From Paraspadella gotoi (lineage: Eukaryota; Chaetognatha), in contig CM119265.1 of NCBI GenBank assembly GCA_051294375.1, forward strand, positions 17,139,172 through 17,203,171: DNA of 64,000 bases. Reading direction: 5' to 3'. The notes under the pieces are model-generated. The model worked only from the letters and a program-made list of their open reading frames with translations, made no database searches and had not been told where the DNA came from. The stretch's first letter is position 1. Each line of letters starts with the position of its first letter. Below are positions 62,324 to 64,000 of the stretch, piece after piece. Both the position numbers and the translations under genes were made by a program.

Positions 62324-62948
62324 AATTCAAATTCAGACGACATTTGAAGTCTTTGGGGACAAACTGGAATAAATAATTAACTTTTTTAATGTATTCGTAG
62401 TCAATCTAATTGAAAAGAATTTTTAAGCGCGAGTAGGAAAATAAAACGATATATCGTCATATCGCATGAATACGAAAGCTTTCCAAGAATTAGCGACCGA
62501 TTACGAATAATTAGAATATTGTTGATTACAATCATAATAATTGTTTATAATTAGTAGTGAAATATTAGTAAGCTCAGCGACCTTTTCGAATACATCGAAC
62601 TAATTCTAATTAATTATCCCGATCACGAGGACGAATTAAAAAAAAAAAAAAAGAAAACCGATCGAAAAAAAGCGTCGCCATTCTTGCCGTTTTTATGTTA
62701 CCCTTAAAAATGAAAATTTGAATTTTATGCGCCATAAAACTCTCGTAATCTGGAAGGAAGAGGAAGAAAAAAAAAAAAGCTTGTCCCCTCGACGACGGGT
62801 AACTGGGGAATAGGTTGGAGTGAAAGTCGAGGCTGATTGTTGTTATCGTTGCTGCTGTTGTTGTTGTTGCTGACGTCGTCAAGCCGTCTACGACCTGCTT
62901 CGCCTTCTGAGTCGATTGTTATTACTAATCATTTCGCGTCCGCCATTT

Positions 62949-63025
62949 CTACAGCTTGACGAGCCCGAAGCCCTTGGGCTCGAACTGTGGAATCTTTGGA
63001 TCCATCGGCCTTGTCTCTATACCAT
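62949..63025. CDS. Candidate terminal exon, strand uncertain
   Basis: On the minus strand, after the acceptor AGAATCTTGTCAG, the frame reads DGIETRPMDPKIPQFEPKGF then GLVKL and stops at TAG (62949-62951). On the plus strand, after a branch-point-like TACTAAT and CCATTTCTACAG, it reads LDEPEALGLELWNLWIHRP then CLYTI and stops at TGA (63027). Both have good acceptors and natural composition, and only one is likely to be real. I recognise neither. Confidence 0.3.
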
Positions 63026-63589
63026 CTGACAAGATTCTATTTGTTAAAAAGGGACGGGAGGCGTCGGTTTCCATTAAAGCGGCGCGAAAGCTTTGCGTCG
63101 GGTCTTTTAAAAAGCAGCGAGCGAAGAGGGAAACTTGGCGACTCTTGCGCGCGCCCAGCGGCGAGATGAGAAAAAGAGAGGTTCAGGACGTGAGAGAGGT
63201 TGTTAGAGAGGTTGCGAAAAAGTAGCATTGACTAAGTGAGGTCGTCGAATTCTTGACGCCAAGGTTTCCGAGGGACAAAACCGCGTCTCCTCGCCTTGGA
63301 AATTGCTTCTTTTCGGTTCGCTCAGCTTAAAATTATATATATGCGCATGATTATATCCATAAGGGTTAAGCCCCGCGCCCAAAGGAACAACCACACGAAC
63401 ATCGCCACTATACACACACCACGTCACCACCACCACCACCACACTATAACCAGTTCACCACGGTCTCAAGCGGAACTGATCGGCGAACGTGCGATGGTTG
63501 CGCCGCGTTTCGCGCAAAGGAAGGAAAGTGACCGAAGTTCAACGAAGAAAGAGTCGAGCAAAAAAAAAAAGAAAAAGAAAAAGAAAAAA

Positions 63590-63651
63590 ATGGCGGGAAA
63601 AGTCGATATCCGGAAAGGAGAAGCGGAGATGTGGACATTGAACAAAGAGTG
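63590..63651 (+). CDS. Candidate first coding exon, unknown product
   Basis: ATGGCGGGAAAAGTCGATAT opens a short frame (MAGKVDIRKGEAEMWTLNK) and meets a donor-like GTGAGA at 63650-63655. ATGGCGG at a start codon is common near YY1-type initiators. The rest of the gene would lie to the right, where the window soon turns into the composite repeat, so this is weak. Confidence 0.2.
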
Positions 63652-63744
63652 AGATGGAATAACGGATTTAGGGTTTTTAACTTTGTTTGCGCGAAAGAAG
63701 GTTAAAGTCAAAGAAAAACATTCAGAGTGAAAAACCAGTTAAGA

Positions 63745-64000
63745 CGTATGTTTGAGCAAGCAATAATTGTATTTTCACTATGGAAAAGCAGTGTATGGAC
63801 AAAAAAAAATACAAAAACTACAATTATTGTTTATACTACTGACAGTGCATGTTATGACTTTTAAAGAAGTTTTGAGCAAACAATGGCGGATACGGCCTCG
63901 ATCATTTAGCGATCATTCCATAGAATTTTATTTCCATCTCAATCACACACTTTTCGATCGATTCAAAATTTTAAGTCAATCCCATTGTCCTTTCAAGAGT
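63745..64000 (+). mobile_element. Composite dispersed element, copy C, cut by window edge
   Basis: GTTTGAGCAAGCAATAATTG at 63749 and TTTTGAGCAAACAATGGCGG at 63869 match the opening motif of copy B. The monomer follows from about 63916 (GATCATTCCATAGAATTTTA, CAATCACACACTTTT, AAGTCAATCCCATTG) up to the edge. Long TAAT spacers are absent here, so the spacing of modules varies between copies. Confidence 0.55.

Noticed and set aside
62080-62343. Histidine-rich metal-binding protein
   Set aside because: The histidines and arginines come from a (GAT)n/(GAC)n repeat. The rest of the frame is low complexity.

Overview
This window is eukaryotic and probably comes from an invertebrate animal, which I cannot place further. 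The signs are a spliced lysosomal-type gene with GT-AG introns, a Sen1/senataxin-type helicase, Tc1/mariner and hAT-type transposon remnants, degenerate CCCTAA-like tracts and a very high load of GA/CT microsatellites. Most of the 64 kb is non-coding and repeat-rich. Only two protein genes are certain. Both have high GC and strongly biased third positions against AT-rich surroundings.

Layout. 1-2226 is an inverted copy of a segment that recurs twice more in direct orientation (about 17970-21060 and 30570-32100). It ends at a 25-N gap, followed by a short fold-back fragment. 2342-17970 is unique sequence with no certain gene: a gag-like retroelement relic (about 3057-3360), a GC-rich block of unrecognised frames (3539-4780), a possible terminal exon (6571-6842), short tandem repeats near 7.5-7.9 kb, and microsatellites. 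17970-30250 (copy 1) and 30570-40960 (copy 2) are two versions of one ~10.5-12 kb unit. Copy 2 carries an intact 787-codon helicase gene on the minus strand (37820-40183). In copy 1 the same gene (about 27126-29654) is broken by many scattered single-base indels, mostly insertions, which also occur throughout the non-coding flanks. This looks more like uncorrected long-read gap-fill than a naturally decaying duplicate, but I cannot prove that here.

40440-47250 is a repeat nest. It holds an 18-bp satellite, a second short tandem array, a higher-order (GA)n array, and two copies of a composite dispersed element made of ~160-bp monomers plus a (GACG)n tract with a fold-back end. A 557-bp hAT-like MITE with a perfect 8-bp target-site duplication sits inside the first copy. 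A 578-bp Tc1/mariner deletion derivative, with TA target site and inverted ends, lies just beyond the second. 47.2-54.5 kb is AT-rich, with telomere-like tracts (48.16-48.37 kb), a 71-bp hairpin (51.87 kb) and a long GA/GATA tract.

54692-58452 is a six-exon alpha-N-acetylglucosaminidase gene (NAGLU, family GH89; 765 codons as I join it) with both catalytic glutamates and a signal peptide. The tail to 64000 contains more microsatellites, a few unassigned exon-like stretches, and another copy of the composite element running off the edge. The two certain genes show no functional link: one encodes a lysosomal glycosidase, the other a nucleic-acid helicase.
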